Positions 1 to 7,953 of a stretch of 15,492 bases of DNA are shown here, piece after piece. The stretch's first letter is position 1; every line of letters starts with the position of its first letter. The stretch covers positions 1 through 15,492 of the forward strand of contig CAYGTS010000057.1 in NCBI GenBank assembly GCA_964352905.1, written 5' to 3'. The notes below the pieces were generated by a model. The model was not told where the DNA came from. It did not search any database and worked only from the letters and a program-made list of their open reading frames with translations. The position numbers and the translations under genes were made by a program. Origin of the DNA: CAYGTS01 sp964352905. Lineage in GTDB: Bacteria; Pseudomonadota; Gammaproteobacteria; JAHCLG01.

Positions 1-52
1 TAATGTGAGATTGCCCAAATATGGCTGTTCCTCGCTACACCGGGAATTGCTG
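1..52 (+). repeat. 52-bp dispersed repeat, left copy
   Basis: This stretch matches the reverse complement of 15236-15287 over its full length with four differences (48 of 52 identical). It begins TAATGTGAGATTGCCC and ends CGGGAATTGCTG. It contains a short imperfect palindrome (TTCC...GGAA) that is more complete in the right copy (TTCCC...GGGAA). It ends 104 bases before the glpD start, in the same orientation to glpD as the right copy is to adk. The element may continue left of base 1. Bases 53-156 hold only weak promoter-like words (TTGTAC, TATACA) and no other feature I can support. Confidence 0.9.
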
Positions 53-156
53 ACTGTTGAACCTTGTACTAACGACTTATACATTCAATATCCCCCCTTG
101 CACTTCAATCAGCGTTTAGCCACAATAACCGCAACACCTTGTTTAATGGAATCATT

Positions 157-1641
157 ATGCACACAGACACAGTTTACGATTTAGCAATTATTGGTGGTGG
201 TGTTAATGGCTGCGGCATTGCCAATGATGCCAGTCAACGTGGTTTAAACGTTTTCTTGTGCGAACAACATGATTTAGCCAGTGGTACGTCTTCTGCCAGC
301 ACTAAATTAATTCACGGTGGGTTGCGTTATTTAGAGCAATTTGAATTCCGGCTTGTGCGCAAGGCGCTTAAAGAGCGTGAAATTTTATTAAACAATGCGC
401 CACATATTATTCAACCTTTAGATTTTGTGTTACCGCATGCCAAACATTTGCGCCCGATTTGGATAATTCGTTTAGGCTTATTTCTTTACGATCATTTGGC
501 TAAACATCGTAAACTCGTTAATAGCAAATTTTTAAAATTAGCCAATACGCTTTATGGTAAGCCCTTGCAGTCACAGTATCGCAACGGTTTTCGTTATGCC
601 GATTGTTGGGTGGATGATGCCAGACTTGTCGTTTTAAATGCGATTGCCGCGCGTGAAAACGGTGCGATCATTGCCACGCGGCATAAGGTCATTAAGGTGG
701 ATAAACATCCTACGCATTGGCTGCTAACTATTCAAAATCAATTAACGCATCATCATTATACTATCAAGGCAAAAGTATTAATCAATGCCAGTGGCCCATG
801 GGTTAACCAGGTTAACGATAGTATTATTAAGCAACCCGCCGCACATCACACCTTGTTGTCGCAGGGCAGTCACATTATTGTTAAAAAATGTTTTGCAGGT
901 GAACATGCGTATATTTTCCAGAATCACGATCAGCGTATTGTTTTCGCCATTCCGTACGAGAATAATTTCACCTTAATTGGCACCACCGATAACAATTATA
1001 TCGGCGATCCAAGTAATGCCACAGTTTCATCACACGAAGTTGATTATTTATTAGAGAGTGTTAATCACTATTTTAATTTTTCTTTAAACTCTAACGATGT
1101 GTTACATACTTATACTGGTGTAAGACCATTATTATTACAGAAAAATAAAAGTTTATCTGAAGTCACGCGCGATTACAGTTTAGATTTAAGCCCTGATACA
1201 CCGGCATTATTAACGATCTACGGCGGAAAAATTACCACCTATCGCATTTTAGCCGAAGAAGTACTAACAAAATTGAAAAAGATTTTCCCCAAACTAGCGG
1301 CTGGAAAAACAGCTAAAACGGCTTTACCTGGCGGTGATTTTGAAAATCTTACTCACTTTATCAAAAGCGTAACTCAGCAATATCCTTGGTTACCCGCTTC
1401 GCTTTGCCAACACTACGTTAAAACCTTTGGTACACGTACTCATCGCGTATTAAAAAATTGCCAATCGCTAAACGATCTTGGCATTCATTTTGGCCAGAAC
1501 GTTTATCAAAAAGAAATTGATTATTATTGCCAGCATGAGTGGGCACAAACCAGCGAAGATATACTGTGGCGACGCAGTAAGTTGGGTTTGCATTGTAATG
1601 CCAAGACGATTGCTAACATTCAGGACTATTTAATTCGTTAA
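157..1641 (+). CDS. glpD: Aerobic glycerol-3-phosphate dehydrogenase
   Basis: FAD-dependent membrane-associated enzyme that oxidises sn-glycerol 3-phosphate to dihydroxyacetone phosphate and passes electrons to quinone, linking glycerol and phospholipid breakdown to glycolysis. The N-terminus carries the dinucleotide fold motif IIGGGVNGCGIA, followed by the family blocks TSSASTKLIHGGLRYLE, YADCWVDDARLV, INASGPWVNQV, LIGTTDNNYIGDP and YTGVRPLL. A C-terminal GGKITTYRILAE block and a helical domain ending around WRRSKLGLHCNA follow. The length of 494 residues is close to the E. coli enzyme (about 501). I chose the ATG at 157 because the encoded start (MHTDTVYDLAIIGGG) matches the usual short lead to the FAD motif; a TTG at 139 would add six residues and has no better ribosome site. 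No glycerol uptake gene or glp repressor is adjacent. It converges on the large minus-strand gene with only 79 bases between the stop codons and no clear terminator. Confidence 0.96.
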   Translation: MHTDTVYDLAIIGGGVNGCGIANDASQRGLNVFLCEQHDLASGTSSASTKLIHGGLRYLEQFEFRLVRKALKEREILLNNAPHIIQPLDFVLPHAKHLRPIWIIRLGLFLYDHLAKHRKLVNSKFLKLANTLYGKPLQSQYRNGFRYADCWVDDARLVVLNAIAARENGAIIATRHKVIKVDKHPTHWLLTIQNQLTHHHYTIKAKVLINASGPWVNQVNDSIIKQPAAHHTLLSQGSHIIVKKCFAGEHAYIFQNHDQRIVFAIPYENNFTLIGTTDNNYIGDPSNATVSSHEVDYLLESVNHYFNFSLNSNDVLHTYTGVRPLLLQKNKSLSEVTRDYSLDLSPDTPALLTIYGGKITTYRILAEEVLTKLKKIFPKLAAGKTAKTALPGGDFENLTHFIKSVTQQYPWLPASLCQHYVKTFGTRTHRVLKNCQSLNDLGIHFGQNVYQKEIDYYCQHEWAQTSEDILWRRSKLGLHCNAKTIANIQDYLIR

Positions 1642-1720
1642 TAGCAGGGCCACTTCAACATCGATTGGTAGCACCTCTTACTGCCTGATAAATGTAAGCT
1701 GTCAGATCAAGCTGTGACTT

Positions 1721-4700
1721 TTACATGCGTAATACAGGTGATTTTTTGGTTTTGTAACAGAGCTTCATTTGAGCTATGAACAAAGACATGATTATCGGTT
1801 TATTGCATTGTATAGTTATGGAGTTGCTATCGTTAACAATAACCTTACCTAACAGCAAACTGTTTTTTTGTTTTTTAATATGATCCATTAATAACTGCTT
1901 TTCATTTTGGTTTTTAAAAATGATTTTATATTGTTGCATAGGTTGTTCAGTATATTCAGCGCGGGCAACAACTGCCTCTCCTTCGGTATTATTTATTTGC
2001 AATAGAGTTTGTAGCGTTTTATTGCTTGCATCATTTGGCTTTTGCTGCTTACTTTCCTCTAATTCTTTTGAGTGTTGCTTGTTATTAATTATCCCAACCC
2101 AACTCAGTAACCCGCGTAACTTCGCCTGGTTGGCTTCTGGATTTTTTATAACAATGATAGGCTGTTCACTCTCTAGCCAGAACATGCAATCACTAGGTAG
2201 TAAGCTTGATACATGTAAAAGTCGATTGAGTTCTTCCCTGTGCTTTAGGTGAATGTAAACCTTTATTTCACTTTCTTCATTTAATATTTTTTCTATCACA
2301 TCTGTGCACTGTAACAATTTGCGCACAGCTAAAGCAACATCATCTTCAGCTAAAACATCATCATCTTCAGCTGAAGGTGTGAAGAAAGTTAAACCCTGTT
2401 GTGTTTTATTCCACGCTTCTCTTTGTTGCCATCTAAGCTGATCCTCTTCAGCTTGTGCATCCTGCCTTGCTTGCATTCTTTTGTCTCTTTCCTTTTGCCA
2501 TTCTTGCTCTTCTCTTTTTTGCCGTTCTCGCTCTTCTCTCTGTTTTTCTTCTCGCTCTTTTCTTGATTGAAGTAAAATACTTGGAAGAACAATTTTTTTA
2601 AAATCATCTAGCCGCATATTTAAATATAACTTTTTCTCTAATTGCGGATTGCTTGCATCATAAGCGATCCCATCTTCGTCACATAGAGTAGCATTAAGCA
2701 TAGGATACTGCTGATTCAATATTGCGCTAATATTTGTTAATTGTTCCACACTACAAGCTTCGAATGTAATAGAAAGTATTCGGGGTAAATTATCTATGAG
2801 CCTAAAACTAGTCTGTGTAGAAGGGTTGGAAATATTTAAGGCATTATTTTTGTTAAGAAACTTAATGTGATTTAAAATTAACTGTGGTGGAGTGAGAAGT
2901 GGTAAATTACATTGCTTTAACTGTTGCTCTAACCAGAATTTAAATATATCCATTTTCTCAGGATAATACAACTTTTCCAGCCTTACCAGTTTTTCCAATT
3001 CTTCTGTAATAGTGTTAGCTACTTCTGTTGTAATTTCAGGAAGTGTTGTGTGTAAAAAATAGTTTATATCTAATTTCAAATATACCATTCCATCGTCATC
3101 GAAAGCTATATCTGGATTAAATTCAGGATGAGCTCTTGCTATTGCACATTTTATTTCTACCAAATGACTTCTAGAAAGTTTTGGATAAAAAATAGAAAGC
3201 CTTTTTGGAGATCCTACTAAATCATAACTGGCACTATAAAGATCTTCGTGTGCTAATGGCTGCTTTTGTAATGATCTTGCAAAGCAAAGAACGGTAGCAG
3301 CAACTGCTCTTCTTGGGTGGTTACGGATAGAAAAATTATTAGGTTGATTTAATATGCCTGCTACAACAGTATTTAATTTTTCTTCCGTTACTACCAAAGA
3401 TTTTCTATAAGCCTTTTTAGATGGGTTACTCATAAAAGAAACTAAAGCTAGAAAAGTTTCAACTTCATATAAACAAGTTTCTTCTTCAGTTATAGCTAAA
3501 TTAAATTCTGATTTAACAAGAGTAGCAATTTTTTTTAAATCAAGAGGCGTGGTAGTCTTAGCAAGACAGTATGCAATTTTCTGGTATAGTATTCCTTTGG
3601 GGCAATCAGTGTTCACAGTGTTAGATTCAATCGTTTTATGAAGTTCAATAATTCGCAAAGCAACATCTTTTTCTCTAGAATGAGTGAGATCGCCATCTTC
3701 GTAACGTCTTTTAATAACCTCTTCTAGCTTCTGCTGTATGGTGAGTACTGTTAGTTTAATAGGGTGGCCTAGCCGTTCGAGATGCGCTTCAACTTCCTTT
3801 AGCTCTGCTTCTGTCCACATGGGTTTTATTGCTTCAGAATACTCGCGTTTATGGAAACGACAAATTTCTACGCAAAAATATAGTGCATGTGGATTTCTAA
3901 GCATAATAGATTGATGAAGGAGGCTTCCTGCTTTTCTTTGATTTTCTACCGTTGGCCTCTCAAGTAACTTGTGGGCTCTATGCAACATAGCTCCTGAATG
4001 GCCATAATCAATAGCTGAATCGATAGATTGCTGTTCGATAAAATTTTCTAAGTGACGCTTGACTTCATTTTGTAGCTCTCTTTCATTTTCTATATTCTTT
4101 ATATTACTCAGATACTTTCGCGTTTTTATTGGGATTTCTATGCGTGCTACCCCTTCCTCCAAAGTCACTGATGGATTTAACATTACAGCGAGTGTGTTCA
4201 ATACTAATGTGGTAGCATTAGTAATATTCATTTCCTCCTCAGAGAGAGTGGTAATGTCTTCAATTTGAGCAAAGATCGCTTCTTCTCCAAGGCAGCCCTG
4301 CAAAGTTCTATTGATATAAGCAGCTAGCATTTCAAACTCTTTTTTACTGCAATCACCTGCAAGATCTTTACCAAATACATTTAATTTTTTCAAAATACGT
4401 TTTGCTGCAGATATTCGCGTGGGTCCTAAACGTTCAAATATTGAACCTGGCCCCATATCCACTAACTTATCAGGTAATTTTGAGCGAGCTTCGGTAGCAA
4501 GTATAGTAGCCTTTTTAGGATCTTTTATGATACTCCCAGGTTGATAACCTTTTCGGCTGTCATGGAATGATGCCAGTAATTGAAGCCCTTCTGGGGAGTT
4601 ACACTTTACCGATTCTTCTAATAAACGCCGCACTAATATCCCAGTACTTGTTGGGATAAAAATTTCCACAAGGTTTTTAGCAGCAATGTTCTGCCAAGCA

Positions 4701-5644
4701 TCGTATATTATATTACGTTGCTTTTGAGTAAAACTCATGTCTCTAAGCTTAGAAGGTTGATTTATTTTATCTTTTATTTCAGAAAATATTCCACTGGTAA
4801 TAATTTCTTTCTCATGTAGGTCTTGCAATCCTCTTACTAAGGCATTTTTAAGCTCTATATCTTCAGCATTAAATGGTAGTTCTTTGCACAAGGGGTTGTC
4901 ACTATACATCATATTGAATACAAAAGATTCATATGCAGCAGAATCAGAGAGGTTAGTTGTGACTTTAGTTCTATCGATAAAATGCAATCTTTCCTTGCAT
5001 TCACGCTCACTTTCTTCGACTAACCCCTTGATTATGCTGCCTTCTTCAGCAGATAATTCAAACTTGCCTTGGTAACGGTAAAGAAGAGAGGCAAGATTGA
5101 AATAAGCTAAACCTTGTCGTCTTTTTAGCTCCTCGTCCTCTTGAGGAGGAATATTTAGTATGTTTAAGTATATATTAGCAGCCTGTTGCAGCTCGCCTTT
5201 TTCAACAAGCAATACAGCTCGGGTAAAATCAGCATAAGGGTGTTGTAAGTTGTTTAATTTCCTTACTATCTCATCCATTTCTTTAGATGTATTTTCAGCT
5301 TCTTTTTTAGTTTCAAATTCTGAAGTTGTTGGTGTAGATAATGCATTTGCATCAAGACCTACCCGCATTCTTGCGATTTGACTCAATATAACAAGGAATT
5401 TGGAGTCTTCAATCGAGCACTTTGATTGATATTCTGTGATTAGCTTACTAGTAGCTGTTGGATTAGCACGATATGCCAGTTGTAATAATCTTGTTATATA
5501 AAGCACACTACTGTATTTTGTAAAATGACCAGCGTTGGAGAAAATATCCAGTAAATTCTTTAAGGCCGTTGTTTGTGTTTCAAATAAGTCTGTTCCGGGT
5601 AATGATCGAAGCATGCTTAATATTCTAGGTGGTAAACCATTCAT
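1721..5644 (-). CDS. Large helical protein of unknown function, effector-like
   Basis: I do not recognise a family for this 1307-residue protein. The N-terminal two-thirds looks almost wholly alpha-helical. Residues around 135-210 resemble TPR helices (FTRAVLLVEKGELQQAANIY, then GLAYFNLASLLYRYQGKFEL), and stretches near 350-390 and 570-620 resemble Sel1-type repeats. A module of about 65-75 residues occurs twice, at about 810-870 and 945-1022, sharing RLSI/ILSI, a D-x-DG-x-x-Y core (FDDDGMVY, CDEDGIAY) and a final F...LP-x-I. A strongly charged Glu/Arg/Lys/Gln coiled coil (about 1025-1085) and an acidic duplicated stretch (SAEDDDVLAEDDVA) follow, then about 200 mixed alpha/beta residues. No signal peptide or membrane segment is evident. 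The gene looks more A+T rich than its neighbours and stands alone between conserved genes, which fits horizontal acquisition. A type IV secreted effector role is a guess from size and architecture. The start has a distant GAGG (13 bases upstream). Confidence 0.85.
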   Translation of the reverse strand: MNGLPPRILSMLRSLPGTDLFETQTTALKNLLDIFSNAGHFTKYSSVLYITRLLQLAYRANPTATSKLITEYQSKCSIEDSKFLVILSQIARMRVGLDANALSTPTTSEFETKKEAENTSKEMDEIVRKLNNLQHPYADFTRAVLLVEKGELQQAANIYLNILNIPPQEDEELKRRQGLAYFNLASLLYRYQGKFELSAEEGSIIKGLVEESERECKERLHFIDRTKVTTNLSDSAAYESFVFNMMYSDNPLCKELPFNAEDIELKNALVRGLQDLHEKEIITSGIFSEIKDKINQPSKLRDMSFTQKQRNIIYDAWQNIAAKNLVEIFIPTSTGILVRRLLEESVKCNSPEGLQLLASFHDSRKGYQPGSIIKDPKKATILATEARSKLPDKLVDMGPGSIFERLGPTRISAAKRILKKLNVFGKDLAGDCSKKEFEMLAAYINRTLQGCLGEEAIFAQIEDITTLSEEEMNITNATTLVLNTLAVMLNPSVTLEEGVARIEIPIKTRKYLSNIKNIENERELQNEVKRHLENFIEQQSIDSAIDYGHSGAMLHRAHKLLERPTVENQRKAGSLLHQSIMLRNPHALYFCVEICRFHKREYSEAIKPMWTEAELKEVEAHLERLGHPIKLTVLTIQQKLEEVIKRRYEDGDLTHSREKDVALRIIELHKTIESNTVNTDCPKGILYQKIAYCLAKTTTPLDLKKIATLVKSEFNLAITEEETCLYEVETFLALVSFMSNPSKKAYRKSLVVTEEKLNTVVAGILNQPNNFSIRNHPRRAVAATVLCFARSLQKQPLAHEDLYSASYDLVGSPKRLSIFYPKLSRSHLVEIKCAIARAHPEFNPDIAFDDDGMVYLKLDINYFLHTTLPEITTEVANTITEELEKLVRLEKLYYPEKMDIFKFWLEQQLKQCNLPLLTPPQLILNHIKFLNKNNALNISNPSTQTSFRLIDNLPRILSITFEACSVEQLTNISAILNQQYPMLNATLCDEDGIAYDASNPQLEKKLYLNMRLDDFKKIVLPSILLQSRKEREEKQREERERQKREEQEWQKERDKRMQARQDAQAEEDQLRWQQREAWNKTQQGLTFFTPSAEDDDVLAEDDVALAVRKLLQCTDVIEKILNEESEIKVYIHLKHREELNRLLHVSSLLPSDCMFWLESEQPIIVIKNPEANQAKLRGLLSWVGIINNKQHSKELEESKQQKPNDASNKTLQTLLQINNTEGEAVVARAEYTEQPMQQYKIIFKNQNEKQLLMDHIKKQKNSLLLGKVIVNDSNSITIQCNKPIIMSLFIAQMKLCYKTKKSPVLRM

Positions 5645-5684
5645 AATAATAGAACGTCCTCATTTTAATTTTTTATCGGGCTTG

Positions 5685-5690
5685 ATTATA
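5685..5690 (-). promoter_or_regulatory. Candidate -10 box for the 1307-aa gene
   Basis: A perfect TATAAT reads on the minus strand about 40 bases upstream of the start codon, which would give a leader of about 33 bases. No good -35 box lies at the right distance. The upstream side is occupied by the hairpin at 5696-5726, so the site may be weak or activator dependent. Confidence 0.35.
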
Positions 5691-5695
5691 AAACC

Positions 5696-5726
5696 CCCGC
5701 TTGTGTTTATTTTAAACAGGAGCGGG
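5696..5726 (-). terminator. Hairpin, probable terminator of the phosphatidyltransferase operon
   Basis: On the minus strand this reads CCCGCT-CC-TGTTTA-AAA-TAAACA-CA-AGCGGG: two six-base-pair stems separated by a 2x2 mismatch, closing a 3-base loop. It is followed by GGGTTTTAT, a short T run. Its place downstream of the transferase gene fits a Rho-independent terminator. Because it sits directly upstream of the TATAAT for the next gene, it could instead be an operator. Confidence 0.45.
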
Positions 5727-5729
5727 AAG

Positions 5730-5890
5730 CTTGTAAATATGTGGACAAGTGCTTCGCACCAGACAGCACCCTTCGGGACGTGTGCCTAAGCTGATGGAAA
5801 ACACTGTGTGTTTACCACAACTTACACACACTCGCTGTCTTCTCGACCACACACCCACAGGCATAACTGCAATTATTTTTTTAATTGTAA
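5730..5890. other. Structured intergenic region, possible small RNA
   Basis: No gene fits here, but the stretch is dense in inverted repeats. GTGC-TTC-GCAC lies at 5749-5759. CCCTTCGGG at 5769-5777 forms a C(UUCG)G tetraloop if read on the plus strand. AGACAGC (5761-5767) pairs with GCTGTCT (5834-5840). TGTGTGT pairs with ACACACA across a TTTACCACAACTT spacer at about 5806-5830. CAATTA-TTTTT-TAATTG lies at 5870-5887. The stable tetraloop hints at plus-strand transcription. No promoter is obvious and no RNA family is recognised. Confidence 0.35.
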
Positions 5891-5892
5891 CT

Positions 5893-5948
5893 ATTCAGTA
5901 AATCTGAACGTTCTGGTAATTATAAATCTAAAAGGGATGAGCAGATAC
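5893..5948 (-). repeat. Dispersed repeat copy A, overlapping a gene end
   Basis: In reverse complement this reads GGTATCTGCTCATCCC, then TTTTAGATTTATAATTACC, then AGAACGTTCAGATTTACTG. It shares the GTATCTGCTCA head, the CTTTAG/TTTTAG middle and the AGAACGTTCAGATTT tail with copies at 8706-8812 and 15438-15487. Copy A and the 15438 copy are nearly the same length; the 8706 copy is longer inside. Its head overlaps the last codons and stop of the phosphatidyltransferase gene. Confidence 0.85.
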
Positions 5949-6525
5949 CAATATAAAATTGCTTTAACCGAATGAATGCAGTGAGCAACACCAGTGTGGA
6001 AAATAAATAAGCTGACATCAAAAAGTAGCTAGAAAATAGTAGCATCAATGCAAAAAAGATAAACGCTTCAAAGCGCTCGATTAATCCTGAGCTATAGTGA
6101 AACCCTTTTTGGCTCTGATTTTCGGTAAAAACACCTACCACTAAAAAACTAGTGACACAGAGTAATACGCTCGCTAACATGATCAAACATGCCAACCCAC
6201 GATGGGTAGGATCTAACAAATAAAGTCCGATAATAATACTGCTTTCAACTAAACGATCACTGGAAATATCCAGTGCACTACCAAAGGGTGTGGTATGGTG
6301 AGAAAGTCTCGCCAGCGTGCCATCCAGCGTATCAAGATAACCTGATAGTACTAATAAAAACAGTGCAACGCCTATATTATGATAATAGAGTGCAGGCATG
6401 ATAGCTAAACCAACTAAGCCCGACAAAACGGTTATGGTATTGGCTGAGATCCGCTTATTGAGTTGCTTTGCTACTGGCTCAACCAAGAATTGCTGATAAT
6501 TTGGCCTGAGATACTGTTCTATCAT
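5920..6525 (-). CDS. CDP-alcohol phosphatidyltransferase
   Basis: Integral membrane enzyme that transfers a phosphatidyl group from CDP-diacylglycerol to an alcohol, such as glycerol 3-phosphate, inositol or serine, in phospholipid synthesis. The diagnostic motif D-x2-DG-x2-AR-x8-G-x3-D-x3-D is complete at residues 65-90 (D65, D68, G69, A72, R73, G82, D86, D90), so it should be active. Hydrophobic segments lie near 31-62, 93-131 and 154-186. At 201 residues the size is normal. The acceptor alcohol cannot be told from sequence, so no symbol is given. It starts 6 bases after the flavoprotein stop, with a GGTAGAG ribosome site inside that gene's end, and is probably the last gene of a three-gene operon. 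Its final residues (GICSSLLDL) and stop codon are encoded by a dispersed repeat, so the natural C-terminus may have been replaced. Confidence 0.9.
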   Translation of the reverse strand: MIEQYLRPNYQQFLVEPVAKQLNKRISANTITVLSGLVGLAIMPALYYHNIGVALFLLVLSGYLDTLDGTLARLSHHTTPFGSALDISSDRLVESSIIIGLYLLDPTHRGLACLIMLASVLLCVTSFLVVGVFTENQSQKGFHYSSGLIERFEAFIFFALMLLFSSYFLMSAYLFSTLVLLTAFIRLKQFYIGICSSLLDL

Positions 6526-6531
6526 ATGACT

Positions 6532-7953
6532 CTACCCTAACCATAACAAAAAACGCACCAAACGGCGTGTTCGCTCTGAAAATAAGCTTGGCGTATAAAA
6601 CGCACCTGCTACCCGCTTACTAATTTCACTGAGCGTTGGGTAAGGCACAATCACGTCAGTGAAACTACGCAACGTTTTCTTTTCTCGAATTGCCATTACC
6701 CATGGCAAGATAAGCTCACCCGCATGTTCGCCAACGATAGTGACACCTAAAATCCGTGCTTTTTGATCCGTCATGATTTTTATTTTTCCTTGCGTGATAT
6801 GCTCAGCTTGTGCGCGATCGTTTTCAGAAAAAAGACTCTCAATGATTTTAACCTGCGGATCATTTTCTACATCTTTTTGAGTTAATCCTACATGTGCAAT
6901 TTCTGGATCGGTATACGTTACCCACGGGACAGCACGATAATTTATTTTGGCTGGCAAACGAAATAGTGCATTTTTAATGATAATCCCTGCGTGATAATTT
7001 GCTACATGCGTAAATTGATAGCCACCAATGACATCACCTATCGCATAAATTTTTTTAGCACTCGTACGTAAGCGGCTATCCACCTGAATGCCCTTTTCAT
7101 CATAAGTAATCCCGGCTGCTTTTAAATTTAATGCCGTAACATTGGGGCGCCGCCCAGTTGCGACAAAAAGATGACTGCCGCTAAGAGTTTGAGTTTGTCC
7201 CTTTACATCCAATACCACCGAAGTACGTTGTTCGGAGGATGTAACTTGTTTAATACGCACTTGTTCAAAATAGCCAATACCGATCTGATCAAATTGGGCT
7301 TTAATAATCGCAACACAATCAGGATCATCTTTGGGCAGCAAGGTAGCGTTATCAATTATCGTTACTTGACTGCCCAGCATTGCAAATGCTTGTGCTATTT
7401 CACAACCAATTGGACCACCGCCAATCACGATTAAATGTTCAGGTTGATCTGCCAAATCAAAAATCGTTTCATTGGTTAAATACGGCACTTCGGCAAGTCC
7501 AGGAATAGGAGGAATAAACGGCATCGATCCCGTTGCAATAACAAAGCGTTTTGCTCGAATATGATTATCACCCGCTATCACGGTAGTAGCATCAAGAAAT
7601 TTCCCCGTGTCCGCAATCACGTTAACACCCAGTAATTCGAAGCGCTCAACAGAGTCGTGTACCGCAATGGTGTTAATCACCGTTTTTACATGTTGCATGA
7701 CTTGTTGAAAATGAACTGGCTGTTGTGGCGGACTCACTCCAAAATGTTTAGCATGATTGGAATGGTAATAGGCTTTTGCAGCAGCTAATAGCGATTTGGA
7801 TGGGACACATCCATAGTTTAAGCAATCGCCACCCATTTTGCCGGATTCAACAAGCACAACACGCGCTCCAAGTTGCGCGGCACCAGCCGCAACACTCAGG
7901 CCACCTGCGCCACCCCCAATAATCGCTAAGTCCGTTTCTATTTTATTGATCAC
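6532..7953 (-). CDS. Class I pyridine nucleotide-disulfide oxidoreductase (Lpd/MerA-like)
   Basis: FAD- and NAD(P)H-dependent flavoprotein of 473 residues. Visible motifs are the FAD-binding GGGAGG (13-18), the redox-active pair in GGDCLNYGCVPSK (C44 and C49), the NAD-binding GGGPIG (178-183), ATGRRPN (265-271) and the second FAD contact YAIGDVIGG (303-311). The dimerisation domain has YPTLSE (438-443), where dihydrolipoamide dehydrogenases have HPTLSE. The catalytic His is thus Tyr, as in mercuric reductases, and true lipoamide dehydrogenase activity is unlikely. It lacks both the N-terminal metal-binding domain and the C-terminal Cys pair of MerA. A basic, amphipathic tail (RTRRLVRFLLWLG) could touch the membrane. 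Its start overlaps the preceding TVP38-like gene by 11 bases, a pairing I recall as common in bacteria, sometimes as fusions. The physiological substrate is unknown. Confidence 0.9.
   Translation of the reverse strand: MINKIETDLAIIGGGAGGLSVAAGAAQLGARVVLVESGKMGGDCLNYGCVPSKSLLAAAKAYYHSNHAKHFGVSPPQQPVHFQQVMQHVKTVINTIAVHDSVERFELLGVNVIADTGKFLDATTVIAGDNHIRAKRFVIATGSMPFIPPIPGLAEVPYLTNETIFDLADQPEHLIVIGGGPIGCEIAQAFAMLGSQVTIIDNATLLPKDDPDCVAIIKAQFDQIGIGYFEQVRIKQVTSSEQRTSVVLDVKGQTQTLSGSHLFVATGRRPNVTALNLKAAGITYDEKGIQVDSRLRTSAKKIYAIGDVIGGYQFTHVANYHAGIIIKNALFRLPAKINYRAVPWVTYTDPEIAHVGLTQKDVENDPQVKIIESLFSENDRAQAEHITQGKIKIMTDQKARILGVTIVGEHAGELILPWVMAIREKKTLRSFTDVIVPYPTLSEISKRVAGAFYTPSLFSERTRRLVRFLLWLG

Noticed and set aside
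139..156. Upstream TTG start for glpD
   Set aside because: It adds six residues (MFNGII) not expected in the family and has no better ribosome site than the ATG at 157.
2389..2607. 72-codon Lys/Glu-rich reading frame on the minus strand
   Set aside because: It is an out-of-frame shadow of the coiled-coil coding region of the 1307-residue gene.
5738..5860. Replication origin, from DnaA-box-like words such as TTGTCCACA and TTACACACA on either strand
   Set aside because: The matches are imperfect, there is no dnaA, dnaN or A/T-rich unwinding array, and the words are better explained by the inverted repeats.
6532..7953. Mercuric reductase (merA) assignment
   Set aside because: The C-terminal Cys pair and N-terminal metal-binding domain are absent and there are no mer neighbours.
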